A stretch of DNA of 21,773 nucleotides from NCBI GenBank assembly GCA_034698045.1, contig JAQGAU010001057.1:1-21773 (forward strand). The letters are read 5' to 3'. A program made the translations under genes and the position numbers. This DNA is from Paramacrobiotus richtersi (taxonomy: Eukaryota > Tardigrada > Eutardigrada > Parachela > Macrobiotidae). Under the pieces are notes generated by a model, which worked only from the letters and a program-made list of their open reading frames with translations, was not told the DNA's origin and ran no database searches. Shown in pieces: positions 11,201 to 20,746 of the stretch; positions within the stretch are counted from its first letter, which is position 1; each line of letters begins with the position of its first letter.

Positions 11201-12232
11201 TGTAGGGGTTAGCACTGGATAATGCGAAAATCTGCTGCATCACTTTGAAAGTGAAAGTGGTCTGGAAAGGAAGGGAAGGGATTTCTTCGGAGAGCAGTTC
11301 GGCCCACCCTTCCGACGGACTGCTGGCTAGCGCCATACCGATCGAACCTAGAGTTTCATCCACTAAACTCGTAACTTAACAACTGCAGCAGTCAGCTCTG
11401 CAATTATCTTGGACACAAAGGGTACTCTATCCTGGCTCCTTTTGCGGAAGGAAAACATGAGCGTAAGCTATTCCTTGATTTCAAAAAAGAATCGGTATTC
11501 AGGGAACTGGTTTGTTACACTTTACATGACACTAAATGCAGTACGCTGAACGGTTAGTGTGTGTTCGAATGAACAAACTGTGTTTTTGTTAAATAGAAAA
11601 ATGTGCAAAAATTAACTTAGATAAATATGTTCGTACCGGGCGGTGGTTTCGTTGATGAAGAAATGGCCTGAGTCGTGGTTCGCCAGATTGCTTTAGGTGT
11701 CGGTTTCCAGCCGCAGAAGCCATCCTCGAACTGACAAGATATGGCACCTTGAGCACGACCGATGGAGCTCAGGATGACAACTACAAACACTCATTCATCA
11801 ATGCGATGTGGTCGTGTTTCGTACTGAAGGCATGGTTTCGAAGCACCATAGCTAGAATTCACCGTCAGTCAAAACCGGTCCTCATTCGGATGATAACAAA
11901 GTGGGCTCTCGCAACATATGTACTGTCATGCCATCTCTATACATAGGGACTAAATCTAAACATTCCAAACAAGGAGGTTTACGAAGAGTGTGCCGCGGCT
12001 TTCATGCTTTATATTTCTTCTGAAACGTACATCATGTCCTTTCTAGCGTATACAGTAATCTGTACTAGCTGCATACTTCTAACAGCCCAGTGAAATTTAA
12101 GTCAGTTCAAACAGGTTACATCCGTTTCAAAACCCACACTGCGAGACATAAGTTACGCTTACCTAGTGCCACAGTCTTCCAGCACGGAGAGATGGAACAG
12201 CTCCTCGGACGGCCTTTTCCCAAGAAATCCAT
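8203..12232 (-). CDS. Secreted protein with four MAM domains
   Basis: Exons (minus): 12232-12163, 11780-11637, 11347-11082, 11017-10945, 10881-10385, 10323-10260, 10191-9964, 9909-9653, 9492-9192, 8634-8369, 8307-8203. Every join has GT-AG and matching phase; the total is 2,271 bases, 756 residues. Residues 1-35 form a signal peptide (basic start, then WKTVALVVILSSIG). MAM domains start near residues 39 (CQFEDGFCGW), 213 (CTFRAGMCAW), 407 (CSFASDLCGW) and 593 (CSFAFDLCGW). Each carries the later LTFWY- or FTFKV-like strand; domains 2-4 end in an IDE/LDE/VDE segment. Domains 1-3 appear to lack the third MAM cysteine; domain 4 has FCNN there. Linkers are rich in Thr and Pro (TTTQRTTTQRSTTT), probably O-glycosylated. 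No membrane segment or catalytic domain was seen, so it is probably an extracellular adhesion or matrix protein. The start ATG has a good context (AAAATGG). The least certain joins are the exon 1-2 acceptor and the weak donor GTCCGT at 11081. Confidence 0.8.
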
Positions 12233-13038
12233 TTTGGCAGAAGGAACAGGTGTTTTGAGCGTTCTGCAGTCGGCTGAATGAGTTATTGTAACGGCGGCGA
12301 TAGTCTAATTTGAGTCTGCCTGATAACGCACGTTGCTTTCCGGCATACTGTTATCATCTGCTTGTACTATCAGCGCATGTACAGTATTGCTTTATCTTCA
12401 TTATTGTTTTGAGTGTCTTTATCGCCATCGTAATCTCTCTTCATCCATACTAATGTACAAAATAAATAAATGTCTTTATTGTCTAAAAGTTGGATACGTC
12501 ACCGGTAAACGAACCATCAGAGTGTGTTATCAATGGTAATCTTGTTAACAAGCCGTGCAAGGCGACAACAAAAGTACGTGATAACATTTTCCGATCTTTT
12601 TCATTCGCTATGTTGTCGAAGCGCAGAGTTGCACCTTTCGCCATCCAGGCAATATAACTTTAGAAGAGAGAATTATTTCGCTCGTCAGACACCGAAATAG
12701 TGTTCGCGGACCTCTTGTTACTCAACATTTGTGGCAGGGTAGTTGTACATGTTATTTTTTGACACATTTCCTGTAGGTTCGAAAACTTTGTATGTTGTTT
12801 AATTCTCAAAGCGGTGCAGTTTTGTAGCACAGAAAGATGTATCTTTGGAAAGTTCAGTTTATTCTCTTTCATAAAGAAATAAAAATAAAAATAAATGTTA
12901 AATAAACAAACTAAAATTGTAAGCTAACTACACAGACACACGACAGCTGACAACGTGATCGGAAATCTTCTCTATTTCAGACATTCTCAACTGATTAAAA
13001 ATTGCAGGGAACTTGAATGTATTATGTTCAGCTGGTTT
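12233..13038. other. Intergenic: MAM 5' flank and gene A 3' region
   Basis: No gene is supported here. The left edge contains the 5' leader of the MAM gene; a TTCAG at about 12275 on the minus strand could be an acceptor for an untranslated exon. The right edge is the 3' region of secreted-family gene A, with a polyadenylation signal at 12858-12863. Confidence 0.45.
12858..12863 (-). promoter_or_regulatory. Candidate polyadenylation signal of gene A
   Basis: AATAAA on the minus strand, about 175 bases past the TAA at 13039-13041. Confidence 0.4.
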
Positions 13039-14801
13039 TTAAGAAAAGGGAACCGGCCACTGTCGTTCGAACATCTTATCCAGCGCATTGACCATTACTC
13101 GGGTGCTGGCCACACAGTTGGCCTCGTCGTTATTGGCAATGATTGTCCGCAGGGTGGCTACGCTAGTGTTGATGTCCTGGAGGACTTTCTGCCAGGGCCC
13201 CACGGTTACCGGGCTGCTTGTCGCTGCTGCATAGTTTGACCCGGCTGTGTTGCTTCCGGACCCACTTCCACCGGGAACTGGAGCCGTGGCCAACGCGAGC
13301 AGAACCAGAGCGTGCTTTTGTAGAAGATACTGTGCCAGAGCTGAAACACTTCAGAAATTAGCCATGGACATACTTCTGTCCAGATCATTTCATTCGCACT
13401 TTGCGCTTCTGTAGTCTTGTCACTGCCGTTCGGAAGAACCACTGTCTAAGCGCATTAAAGTGAACTCGCGCTTAGCGCGATTCGAACCGTCGCTTCAGGA
13501 AGAGGCGCTTTTATCGACAATATCACATAGAAATACGAATCAGGAATGAAGGATGAATTGTACAATTTCTGTAATCGATTTTACAATTGTAGAAAGATAT
13601 ATCCGGGGGAAAAATGGTTTGGAACGATCATCATACATATTGCATGAATTTTGCGATAACAGTTTCACTAAGTTCGGGTGAGACGCCGAGCTCTTTGAGA
13701 ATGAAATGTCTGAACTTTTTGCCGCTCTTGCTTGCGCAACAGCCGAAATGTTGCGCGGACAAACGGATTGTTGATACTGTTTACCAAAGTTCTGGCTTTT
13801 GCAAACAATAATGCCGGCTGGCTGAAAGGTTGTAGGTAGGCGGCTGTTGTGTTCCCAATACTTACGACAATACGCAGCATTTACCCTAAAAACTATTTCG
13901 ATAACAGACACAAAGCTTCTACTCTGAACAGTGGCGGCGCGAGGGGGGGGGGCGGGCTGGCGTGGAAAAATTCACGTCATTTGACCAGGCGCGCCTGGCG
14001 TGGACGAAAAATTTTTGGTTTTGGCGGCCTTTTTTTCCATTGTTTAGGGAAATTTATTTGTGATTTGGCGGGAAAATTTTTCAATATTTTTCAGCCTTTT
14101 GGCCGTTTTTCGCACTTTTTTGTGATTTTTGGCCGTTCACTTTTTTGTGATTTTTGACCTGGCGGAGAGGTTTCCTGAGTGTGGGGGGGGGGGGGGGGGG
14201 GGGGGGGGGTTTCCTGAGTTTCCCGCCCCCCCCCCCCCCTTGGCTGGACCTCGAGCCGCCTCTGACTCTGAACGACAAAAGAACAGCAAGTACATGTGAT
14301 CCGTACTTGTATGCTAAGCTTCATGCGTATTTTTCGTATACTGTTCTCACCTGGTCCAGTCAGCTGATCACACGAAGCCCCGGGAACGACTGTCTTGGCG
14401 TGCGCAGCAATTTGGTCCAGGTCAAACGCGAAACGTGTGAACACAGCGATGCACTCAGATCCCGTCGGGTTGGTCGACCCATTCACCAGACGGGACAGCC
14501 ATTCCAGATCGGTGATAGTGGTTACAACGATCTGGACAAAAAAGTCATAGTTCTGAAAGCTCGTGCAACTGCTGCGCTGGAGCTGTGCAACATACGCTGC
14601 CTCTTCAGCGAATGCACGAACCAAATCCCCCAACAGTGCTTTGTACAAATCTAAAGGAATAACTTGCCCGTTTGTTTGTTTTTAACAAGTAAATGGAATG
14701 CTTGCGTTACCTTCTCCAGTTTCCGTATGCCGACTAGCGGTTGGAACGCAGTCGGCGTTGACACCGATAAGAATAGTGAAAAGAGCTAAGATGATAATCA
14801 T
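13039..14801 (-). CDS. Secreted-family gene A, small Cys-containing protein of unknown function
   Basis: Exons (minus): 14801-14711 (91 bases), 14650-14351 (300) and 13340-13039 (302); 230 residues. Introns are 60 and 1,010 bases, both phase 1; intron 2 is enlarged by a hAT-type insertion. Residues 1-16 are a signal peptide (MIIILALFTILIGVNA), then mature DCVPT and the HTETGE segment. Exon 2 encodes a helix-rich stretch with FQNYDFF, WLSRLVNG and CDQLTG. Exon 3 has a Gly/Ser-rich insert (GGSGSGSNTAGS) not found in the other two copies, then SSPVTVG and NNDEANCVA. Five cysteines in the mature part align with those of the paralogues. The start was chosen because ATG-ATT-ATC is shared by all three copies. 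I do not recognise the family. An extracellular role is inferred from the signal peptide only. Confidence 0.8.
13929..14264. mobile_element. Non-autonomous hAT-type MITE in intron 2 of gene A
   Basis: The element is 336 bases long. Its ends are inverted repeats: CAGTGGCGGCGCGAGG on the left and, reversed, CAGAGGCGGCTCGAGG on the right (14 of 16 match). It is flanked by a perfect 8-base duplication ACTCTGAA (13921-13928 and 14265-14272). An 8-base duplication and CAG-starting ends are typical of hAT transposons. The inside has no transposase ORF, is T-rich in the middle (repeated GTGATTTTTG), and has G runs near both ends and a C run. It does not disturb coding sequence. Confidence 0.85.
14169..14239. 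repeat. 27-G tract between direct repeats, followed by a 14-C tract
   Basis: A run of 27 G (14183-14209) lies between two copies of GGTTTCCTGAGT (14169-14180 and 14208-14219). A run of 14 C follows at 14226-14239. All are inside the hAT-type element. The G and C runs could pair with each other or form G-quadruplexes, and their exact lengths are doubtful in any assembly. Confidence 0.8.
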
Positions 14802-15405
14802 TTTTGGTGACCAAACACTGGGAAGCCAAAATGTTCCGATTAATGCATGAAAAGTAGAGTACATCGTTGCTTTGTACGCTTGAGAATGGAGCACACATTA
14901 TGGAGCATTTCTCCGATCGCGGTGTTGGTTTTTGAACGAGCTTACTACAGCAGCTTAAAAAATGATCGACCGGTTGTAATTAAGTGCACATTGACTTGTC
15001 CATCGCACAGCAGATACTGCTGCAGGCAGTGAGAAAATGGTGCATAGCGAGTAAAATACTGTATATAGTTGTAGCACAACAGGTCGCATATGTAGGATGC
15101 GAAAAATGGGTTACAACCGAAGCCATAACTATTTTTTAAATCGAGCCGGTTGAACATCAAAAATAATACTAGTAAAGCCCAATAACACGAGACAGCAGTA
15201 TCTTTTTCTGACTACCTTGTACCATATTTCTGCTGCAGTTAGTATTGATATCCATAATCAGATCGCTGATAGTACTCATAACACAACTCTGCCTTTCGCA
15301 ACAGAAAAATCAAACCATGTATGCACAAAGATGGAACACAAATATCGTTATCAACCACTGAGGACGCTTTATGCGGAAATGCTTATTGACCTGGCGGAAA
15401 AGTAT
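14802..15405. other. Spacer between genes A and B, upstream region of A
   Basis: No coding sequence is supported. It holds the 5' flank of gene A, including the block at 14976-15080 shared with gene C, and the 3' flank of gene B. For B the nearest hexamer is the variant AATAAG (about 15383-15388, minus), which is weak. Confidence 0.5.
14976..15080 (-). promoter_or_regulatory. Conserved upstream block of gene A (likely promoter)
   Basis: About 105 bases that align with 18815-18928 upstream of gene C, at a similar distance from the start codon (about 175 against 193 bases). Shared segments include ATGGACA...GCGATGGAC-type sequence, ACTGCCTGCAGCA and GTTGTGCTAC (minus-strand reading). A TATA-like CTATATAC lies at 15068-15061. 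Conservation outside the coding exons suggests a core promoter or leader copied along with the gene. Gene B does not show it. Confidence 0.5.
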
Positions 15406-16621
15406 TCAGTAACTACTGCCGGTCGTTGACTCGAGAAGCCCCTTCAGTCCATTACCAAACGCCTTGGTCTTGGCCACACAGTTGGCCTCGTCGTTATTGG
15501 CGGTGATGGTCCGCACGGTGGCAAAGCCGTTATTCAGATCCTGGGCGTACTTTAACCATTTTCCGGACCCCCCACTAAAGGCATTAGGAGCCGCAGCCAG
15601 AGCGTTGATTGTCGCACCGTTCCGTTGTAGAAGATACTGAGCCCGAGCTGAAACACTTCTGCAGCTGTTCTCGCCGTTACACAGATGATCAGTAAAGTAC
15701 GAATATAAATTTAACCACAGCAGAGACAGCACTGGTGATGGCAGTAACCAGTAAGTACTGTACCTTTAATTTCGAAAGGAAGTAAAGAAGTGCATTTAGA
15801 CCACGATACTATGAAACTATCTCTAAAAGAAACGGAGTTATCTCTTAGTGTTAGTTCGGTGGAATATTTTGATTTATTACAAGCGCGTAGAAATAACTGA
15901 TTTTCTGGCATTATTACATTCAGAATTTCAGTGCACTCTAATTCTTGTTCGGTCGTCGTGATTTCACGGCCGCGAACGAACATGACGGCAATAAATTTTA
16001 AACCAGAAAAACGTCGCCGACAAAATGGTATAACGCGTATGCGTTCCCTGGTTTTTCAGAACGCGTAAGAAATACGAACTGAAAACCTTGGAATTCCTGA
16101 ACGCCTAGCGTCCCTGGTGCGTAATCAACAGGACGAGATCACAACCGAGGGCGTAATGAACGGCAGTACTAACCTGCGCCAGTCAGCTGATCACAAGAAG
16201 GTCCAGGGATAACAGTGCTGGCATGCGCAGCAACTTGCTTCAGATCAAAATCCACACGCGTGTTCGCCGCCACGCAATCGGTTCCTGTGAGACTGAGGGA
16301 ACCATTCGTTACGCTGTTCAGCCACTGCACATCGGTAACGATGGTTATGACCATCTGGTCGAAAAAGTTATAATTCTGGAAGTTCGTGCAATCGCGTTGG
16401 AGCTGTGCAACATATGCCACCTCTTCACCGAATACACGGGCCAAATCTCCCAACAGTGCTTTGTACAAGTCTGAAAAGAAGAGGTTGCTTGTCTACCATA
16501 AGCGACGAGTTACCGGAATATTTGGTGTACCTTCTCCAGTTTCCGTGTGGGGAATAGGGGTAGGAACACAGTCGGCATTAATGCCGACGAAAAACGTGGC
16601 AACAGCTAGGAAAATGATCAT
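15406..16621 (-). CDS. Secreted-family gene B, small Cys-containing protein of unknown function
   Basis: Exons (minus): 16621-16531 (91 bases), 16470-16174 (297) and 15647-15406 (242); 209 residues, the shortest of the three. Introns are 60 and 526 bases, both phase 1. Signal peptide MIIFLAVATFFVGINA is followed by DCVPTPIPHTETGE. Exon 2 has DLYKALLGDLARVFGEE, FQNYNFF, WLNSVTNG and CDQLTGAG, and lacks one residue before the second cysteine relative to A and C. Exon 3 lacks the SSPVTVG segment of the paralogues but keeps GKWLKYAQDLN and NNDEANCVA. Five mature cysteines are conserved. It is flanked on both sides by same-strand paralogues, so it arose by tandem duplication. Function is unknown; secretion is inferred. 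Confidence 0.8.
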
Positions 16622-17447
16622 TTTTCGGCACACGCTCTATTTGTGTCGAATATTACGTTTTGGGAAAGAACGCGTGTCGTTGGTTTGTACCGCTATGCTA
16701 GATGAACAAACACGTACTGTAACATGTTTGGCTGCAGTGGTAAGCGGTAAGCGTGCAAGATCAGTAGCCGGCTGCAAAAATTAAAAGTACCGCATTGTCA
16801 TTAAGCGTGCGATGCTGCGTCCGTCGCCCAGCATGACATTCCTCTAGGTCGTGAAGAAATCTCAAATGTATGGCAAAAACAATACTCTTAGTTAACTAAC
16901 TTAACTGCATAGGAGCTTTATTATCCTGTAGGATACTGTAGCTAGTGCGCGGGTGGGTCGTCAAAACAGGTGTTTTTTTGCGCCACGATATGAGGAGCCA
17001 TACTACACATAAAGAAATTGTACAATCCGCATCAACAGAGGATGTTCAAAGTGAGGCTTTTTTTTGTCATCCTGCATGCACATTGCACAACTAAGTAACA
17101 CATCAGCAAAGCTAACTGGATGCTGTTCATGTCAGTCGTTTCTGTTTATGACATTTAGTTATGTTTGTTTGCATGAGGGAAACGTTTTTTTGATTTGAAT
17201 CTGCGCAGGCTGCACTGGGATTTCCATAAACAGACATCAACGGAAAGAACGCTTGTAATATGATTTGCTAGTCAGCAGCACAAATAACAGAACGAATACA
17301 AAAAAACACACAAAAGAATGTGGCGTTATAAGTACTGGAGGATTCCTTATTACCCGTAAATGTTTATTTGCTGATGTTGCCGGGTATGTCCTCAGTGATC
17401 AGTACGGCCGGTTCTCAGTACAAATTACTGAAGGGACAGATGACATC
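16622..17447. other. Spacer between genes B and C
   Basis: No gene is supported. The left side is the 5' flank of gene B, which lacks the block shared by A and C. The right end contains the 3' region of gene C with a polyadenylation signal at 17363-17368. No repeat or RNA gene was noticed. Confidence 0.5.
17363..17368 (-). promoter_or_regulatory. Candidate polyadenylation signal of gene C
   Basis: AATAAA on the minus strand, about 80 bases past the TGA at 17448-17450. Confidence 0.45.
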
Positions 17448-18622
17448 TCAAGTCGGCGCAATTAGCTCAAAAAGTCCCTTCAGTGCATTGCCCAGTGTCC
17501 GGGTGGTGGCGACACAGTTAGCCTCGTCGTTGTTGGTGATGATCGTCTTCAGGTTGGCAATGCCGGCGTTAAGATCCTGCACGTATTTCTGCCATTTACC
17601 CACGGTTACCGGGCTACTTGCTGCTCCATAGGACGACACCATGCTGCTTCCTCCAGGTACCGCAGCCAAAGCGCTGACAGCCAAACCGTGCCGTTGAAGA
17701 GCATACTGCGCCCAAGCTGAAACAGTTCCATTAGATTAGTCAGTCCGTCGTCAAAAACACGGTCAATAAAACCGTAGCAAAATGGTAGTAGTAACTTGAA
17801 CACACTTGTATCAAAAGTGATTCCACCAAACACTGCATTTTTTGATAGAAATAATCTCAGACCACAGAACCGTCTCAAAGCACACACACCGTTAATTTTG
17901 CTTTCTTTCTTATCAGCGCATAAAACAACAGATGTGGTTAACTCCATTTAAACAACTAATACGATCTAAAAAGCTTTTAAATGAAAGAATCCATGATCGT
18001 ATATACATTGTACTTGTCTACTACCATACGGTGCTGACCTGCTCCAGTGAGTTGATCACAAGAAGGTCCAGGAATGGTTGTACGGGCATGGAAACTAACT
18101 TGCTGCACATCGAAATCGATACGTGTGTTGACCGCAACGCACTCGGATCCGCTTGGGTTGTTAGTACCATTCATCAGACGCGCCAACCAGTCCACATCAC
18201 TAACAAAGGTTATGAGGATCTGGGTGAAAAAATCAAAGTTCTGGAAGGTTGTGCAATTGCTGCGGTAGAGCTGTGCAACAAATACCGCCTCTTGAGCGAA
18301 CACATTGGCCAAATCTCGTAGCAATTCTCTGTACAAATCTGAAGGAATAAGTTCACAATTATATTATTATTACTGGTATTATCCGACTCCAGTATACGTA
18401 CCCAAAGCCTTAATATTTGGAAATTTTTAGATTTTCTGAATTTGGTAACGTTTTTTGTTGATTTGGAAATAAAGTTTAGATAAATGTACATTGTGAAAGT
18501 ACACCTTGCAGTACTGGGAATTTTACTTGACCTTCTCCGGTTTCCGTATGTGAAACAGGAGTTGGAACGCAATCCGCGTTAATTCCGGCAACTGTGGCCA
18601 ACAGAACTAATACGATAATCAT
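17448..18622 (-). CDS. Secreted-family gene C, small Cys-containing protein of unknown function
   Basis: Exons (minus): 18622-18532 (91 bases), 18338-18039 (300) and 17716-17448 (269); 219 residues. Introns are 193 and 322 bases, both phase 1, with donors GTCAAG and GTCAGC that are weaker than usual. Signal peptide MIIVLVLLATVAGINA is followed by DCVPTPVSHTETGE. An in-frame ATG five codons upstream (18637) could add MRVSK, but the paralogues begin at MII. Exon 2 has DLYRELLRDLANVFAQE, FQNFDFF, WLARLMNG and CDQLTGA. Exon 3 has SSPVTVGKWQKYVQDLN and NNDEANCVA. Hydrophobic and charged residues alternate as in amphipathic helices. Five mature cysteines leave one unpaired, so an intermolecular disulfide is possible. 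It is the most upstream gene of the cluster. Confidence 0.8.
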
Positions 18623-19656
18623 TTTCGACACACGCATCTGGAAAAAGTGTGCTGAAGAAAATTTGTTTCGGACGCTTACGCGCTGGTTTGTATGTTGTGT
18701 ACAATTTTTCATAAGCGAAGCGCTATGGGCATTAGTCCGTTCGCCATGATAACTTCTGAACAGAATCAGTGTCGGACTCGATCCATTAGGAAATTTCGAT
18801 TTACCGCCCGCTGTATAATTAAACTGACATTTACATGTCCATCGCGTAGTCCAATATTGCTGCAGGCAGTCAGAAAGGTTTAGCGCAGAAAATACTACTG
18901 TTATGTACATGCGCAACTGTAGCACAACGTGTTTGATACAATCAAAGCTGTATGAATCTTGACGATTTCCGCAGTATGCGTACTGTGCAACTACAGGTCC
19001 AGTATTAATATTTTTAACGCCAGAACAGATGAGTGACTTTGAACTGGCCCCTGCCAGGAAGCGCGCTGCACCTAGTTGTTGGCTGCAACTGCAGCTAATT
19101 TGTTATTTTGGTGCGTCTGTATTGATAACACGAGGAACAATCTTACATTGTTAGCATAACTGGTAAATTATAGAAGCAACAATCGCTACAGCTAGCAAAC
19201 CATAGGAAGATCAACCGGCTACAGAGCAAACTGAAGACGAGAAGAAAAGTATGATAAAGACAAGCATGACTAAGCTAAAACTACTGTAGATGCGAATCGT
19301 TTGGCGTCTGATGTGCTGAGGCGGTAGCGTTGTATAAAGAATTGACAAAAGTTGTTCGTGAGGAATGGAGAAATTTTCTTGTTTTTCTTCTTGGCATGTT
19401 TCTTGTTATAGCGTTTAAGTTTAGAAATCAACAATCATGCGCGGTAACCTTAGCATCTGATTTTGGACACCGTCCCTTCTCGCGTTAACCGGGACAAATT
19501 CTTCGTTTGAATTGCGTTCATTTTTTCAGCCTTTACAACCGGGCTTTAGCCGAATAAAGCCTAACTTAATTATACTAGGAAAGTGCACTCGCTGATTGCG
19601 GGCACTGGATGACCGAAGCGAAGAAAGTACGCACAAGTAAAGCTATTTAAACCAAT
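18623..19656. other. Intergenic, upstream of gene C
   Basis: No gene is supported. The first 300 bases are the 5' flank of gene C with the conserved block at 18815-18928. The rest shows no coding signal, RNA gene or repeat that I could identify. Confidence 0.5.
18815..18928 (-). promoter_or_regulatory. Conserved upstream block of gene C (likely promoter)
   Basis: The counterpart of 14976-15080 upstream of gene A, with the same order of shared segments (GTTGTGCTAC, ACTGCCTGCAGCA, GCGATGGACA, TTTAATTAT on the minus strand). The TATA-like stretch of A is not intact here. It starts about 193 bases from the ATG. Confidence 0.5.
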
Positions 19657-19887
19657 ATGTTATGGATTTGTTTAACCTACCAGCCCGCCCGGTACGAGAA
19701 GAAATTGGCATTGGAAGTTGAAAACTTCAACACCAATCTAAAAGATCTGGTTAAGAAAATGTTTGTTTTGGTAATTTTTGGCACCAAAACTGAGCGAGTG
19801 CAGCATGATAATCTTTTCACATCAGTTACATTTCACAGCAGAAAGGCTGTCTTGTTTGCAAGTTCACCAGAAAAGGTTTTCAACTAA
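19657..19887 (+). CDS. Doubtful ORF or exon, possible coiled-coil segment
   Basis: A 76-codon ORF. The part at 19684-19760 looks the most coding: it is preceded by a plausible acceptor (TTTAACCTACCAG), followed by a possible donor (GTTTGT at 19761), and encodes a charged, helical stretch (ARYEKKLALEVENFNTNL). No conserved family was recognised. No neighbouring exon was found, and the rest of the ORF looks random. It may be chance. Confidence 0.2.
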   Translation: MLWICLTYQPARYEKKLALEVENFNTNLKDLVKKMFVLVIFGTKTERVQHDNLFTSVTFHSRKAVLFASSPEKVFN

Positions 19888-20193
19888 TAATTACTATTTT
19901 TAAAATTGGAAAATAATCATTTGCAAAACAGCTTTCTTCCGGTGAAAAGCTTTTCACTGACTTTTGAAAACCGAGATATCCTCCCCAACCCAGAGACCTA
20001 GCAGTAACCCGTTTTCCGCTTTGTAAAATAGAATTCGCCACCACACGAATGCAAGGAGGGGAGGTTTTGAAAGCGAAAGTTTGCAGAAATCCCTTTATAC
20101 ATAGTTTCTGCTGCGGTAATTCGCAATCCTTTCAAACAGTCGAGGGATTGCTTCTGGCCAACCGAGTTCTGAAAACAGTCAAGCTTTGGCCAA

Positions 20194-20225
20194 GGCAGAT
20201 GACCTTGGTCAGATGGTCATCTGCC
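20194..20225. repeat. Perfect 11-bp hairpin
   Basis: GGCAGATGACC (20194-20204) and its exact reverse complement (20215-20225) are separated by 10 bases. Role unknown; it could be a remnant of a mobile element end or a structured RNA. No flanking duplication was seen. Confidence 0.65.
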
Positions 20226-20261
20226 CTGCTATGACACTATTAGAACTAGTAATCGTACTAT

Positions 20262-20509
20262 GTATTAACATTAAGAAATAAATAAGAAAACAACAAATAT
20301 AATTGACCGATTAACTACTAATAATATTACAAATGTGACAATATTGAAAACAGTAATCATATTACATTACTCATAATAAAATAAACACAATAAATAACAA
20401 AAAAAACAATAATGCTAATATATAACAAATAATAAAATAAACAGTAGTAAACAAATAAATACAATAAATAGATTTAATAAATAATAAACTAAATAAATAA
20501 AAATATTGA
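20262..20509. repeat. AT-rich low-complexity tract
   Basis: About 250 bases made mainly of AATA/ATAA/AAAT words with very few G or C. No coding content. Confidence 0.75.
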
Positions 20510-20524
20510 TGACCGACTGACGCA

Positions 20525-20746
20525 ATGACACACAGACATCGAAATCCGTTTGAGTTGAATATAGAGGACCTTTGCTCCGCTTCGGTCGATAAAGCTTGTT
20601 TTAGTTACCTTTCTTATCGAATAGCGCAAACAACACAAAATAGCATTGCTGGTCGCTACAGAGCGCCTTCTGACAGAAAAAAAACGATGAGCTATTTGGA
20701 CCTTGTGGAATCCTTAAAGCGATTCAAAGAAGAACTGATGCCGTAG
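20525..20746 (+). CDS. Hypothetical short ORF
   Basis: 73 codons directly after the AT-rich tract, ATG to TAG, ending in a charged stretch (YLDLVESLKRFKEELMP). A possible acceptor (ACACAG at about 20530-20535) would make it a terminal exon. I found no upstream partner, no known domain and no polyadenylation signal close by. It may be part of a gene or old element, or chance. Confidence 0.2.
   Translation: MTHRHRNPFELNIEDLCSASVDKACFSYLSYRIAQTTQNSIAGRYRAPSDRKKTMSYLDLVESLKRFKEELMP

Noticed and set aside
11788..11790. GTG as start codon of the MAM protein
   Set aside because: An upstream exon (12232-12163) with ATG, a GTAAGC donor and matching phase completes the signal peptide.
11749..11946. 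65-codon plus-strand ORF
   Set aside because: Overlaps MAM exon 2 in antisense, with no supporting features.
13470..13500. B-box-like TTCGAACC sequence
   Set aside because: Neither T stem nor acceptor arm can be drawn around it.
14154..14654. 166-codon plus-strand ORF
   Set aside because: It is antisense to exon 2 of gene A and reads through the G and C runs as poly-Gly and poly-Pro. The minus-strand gene has two paralogues with the same exon structure.
16020..16120. Repeated GCGTTCCCTGGT-like words
   Set aside because: Short, imperfect matches within intron 2 of gene B; too weak to call a repeat.
17932..18321. 129-codon plus-strand ORF
   Set aside because: Antisense to exon 2 of gene C. 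Open only because the coding strand is well conserved.
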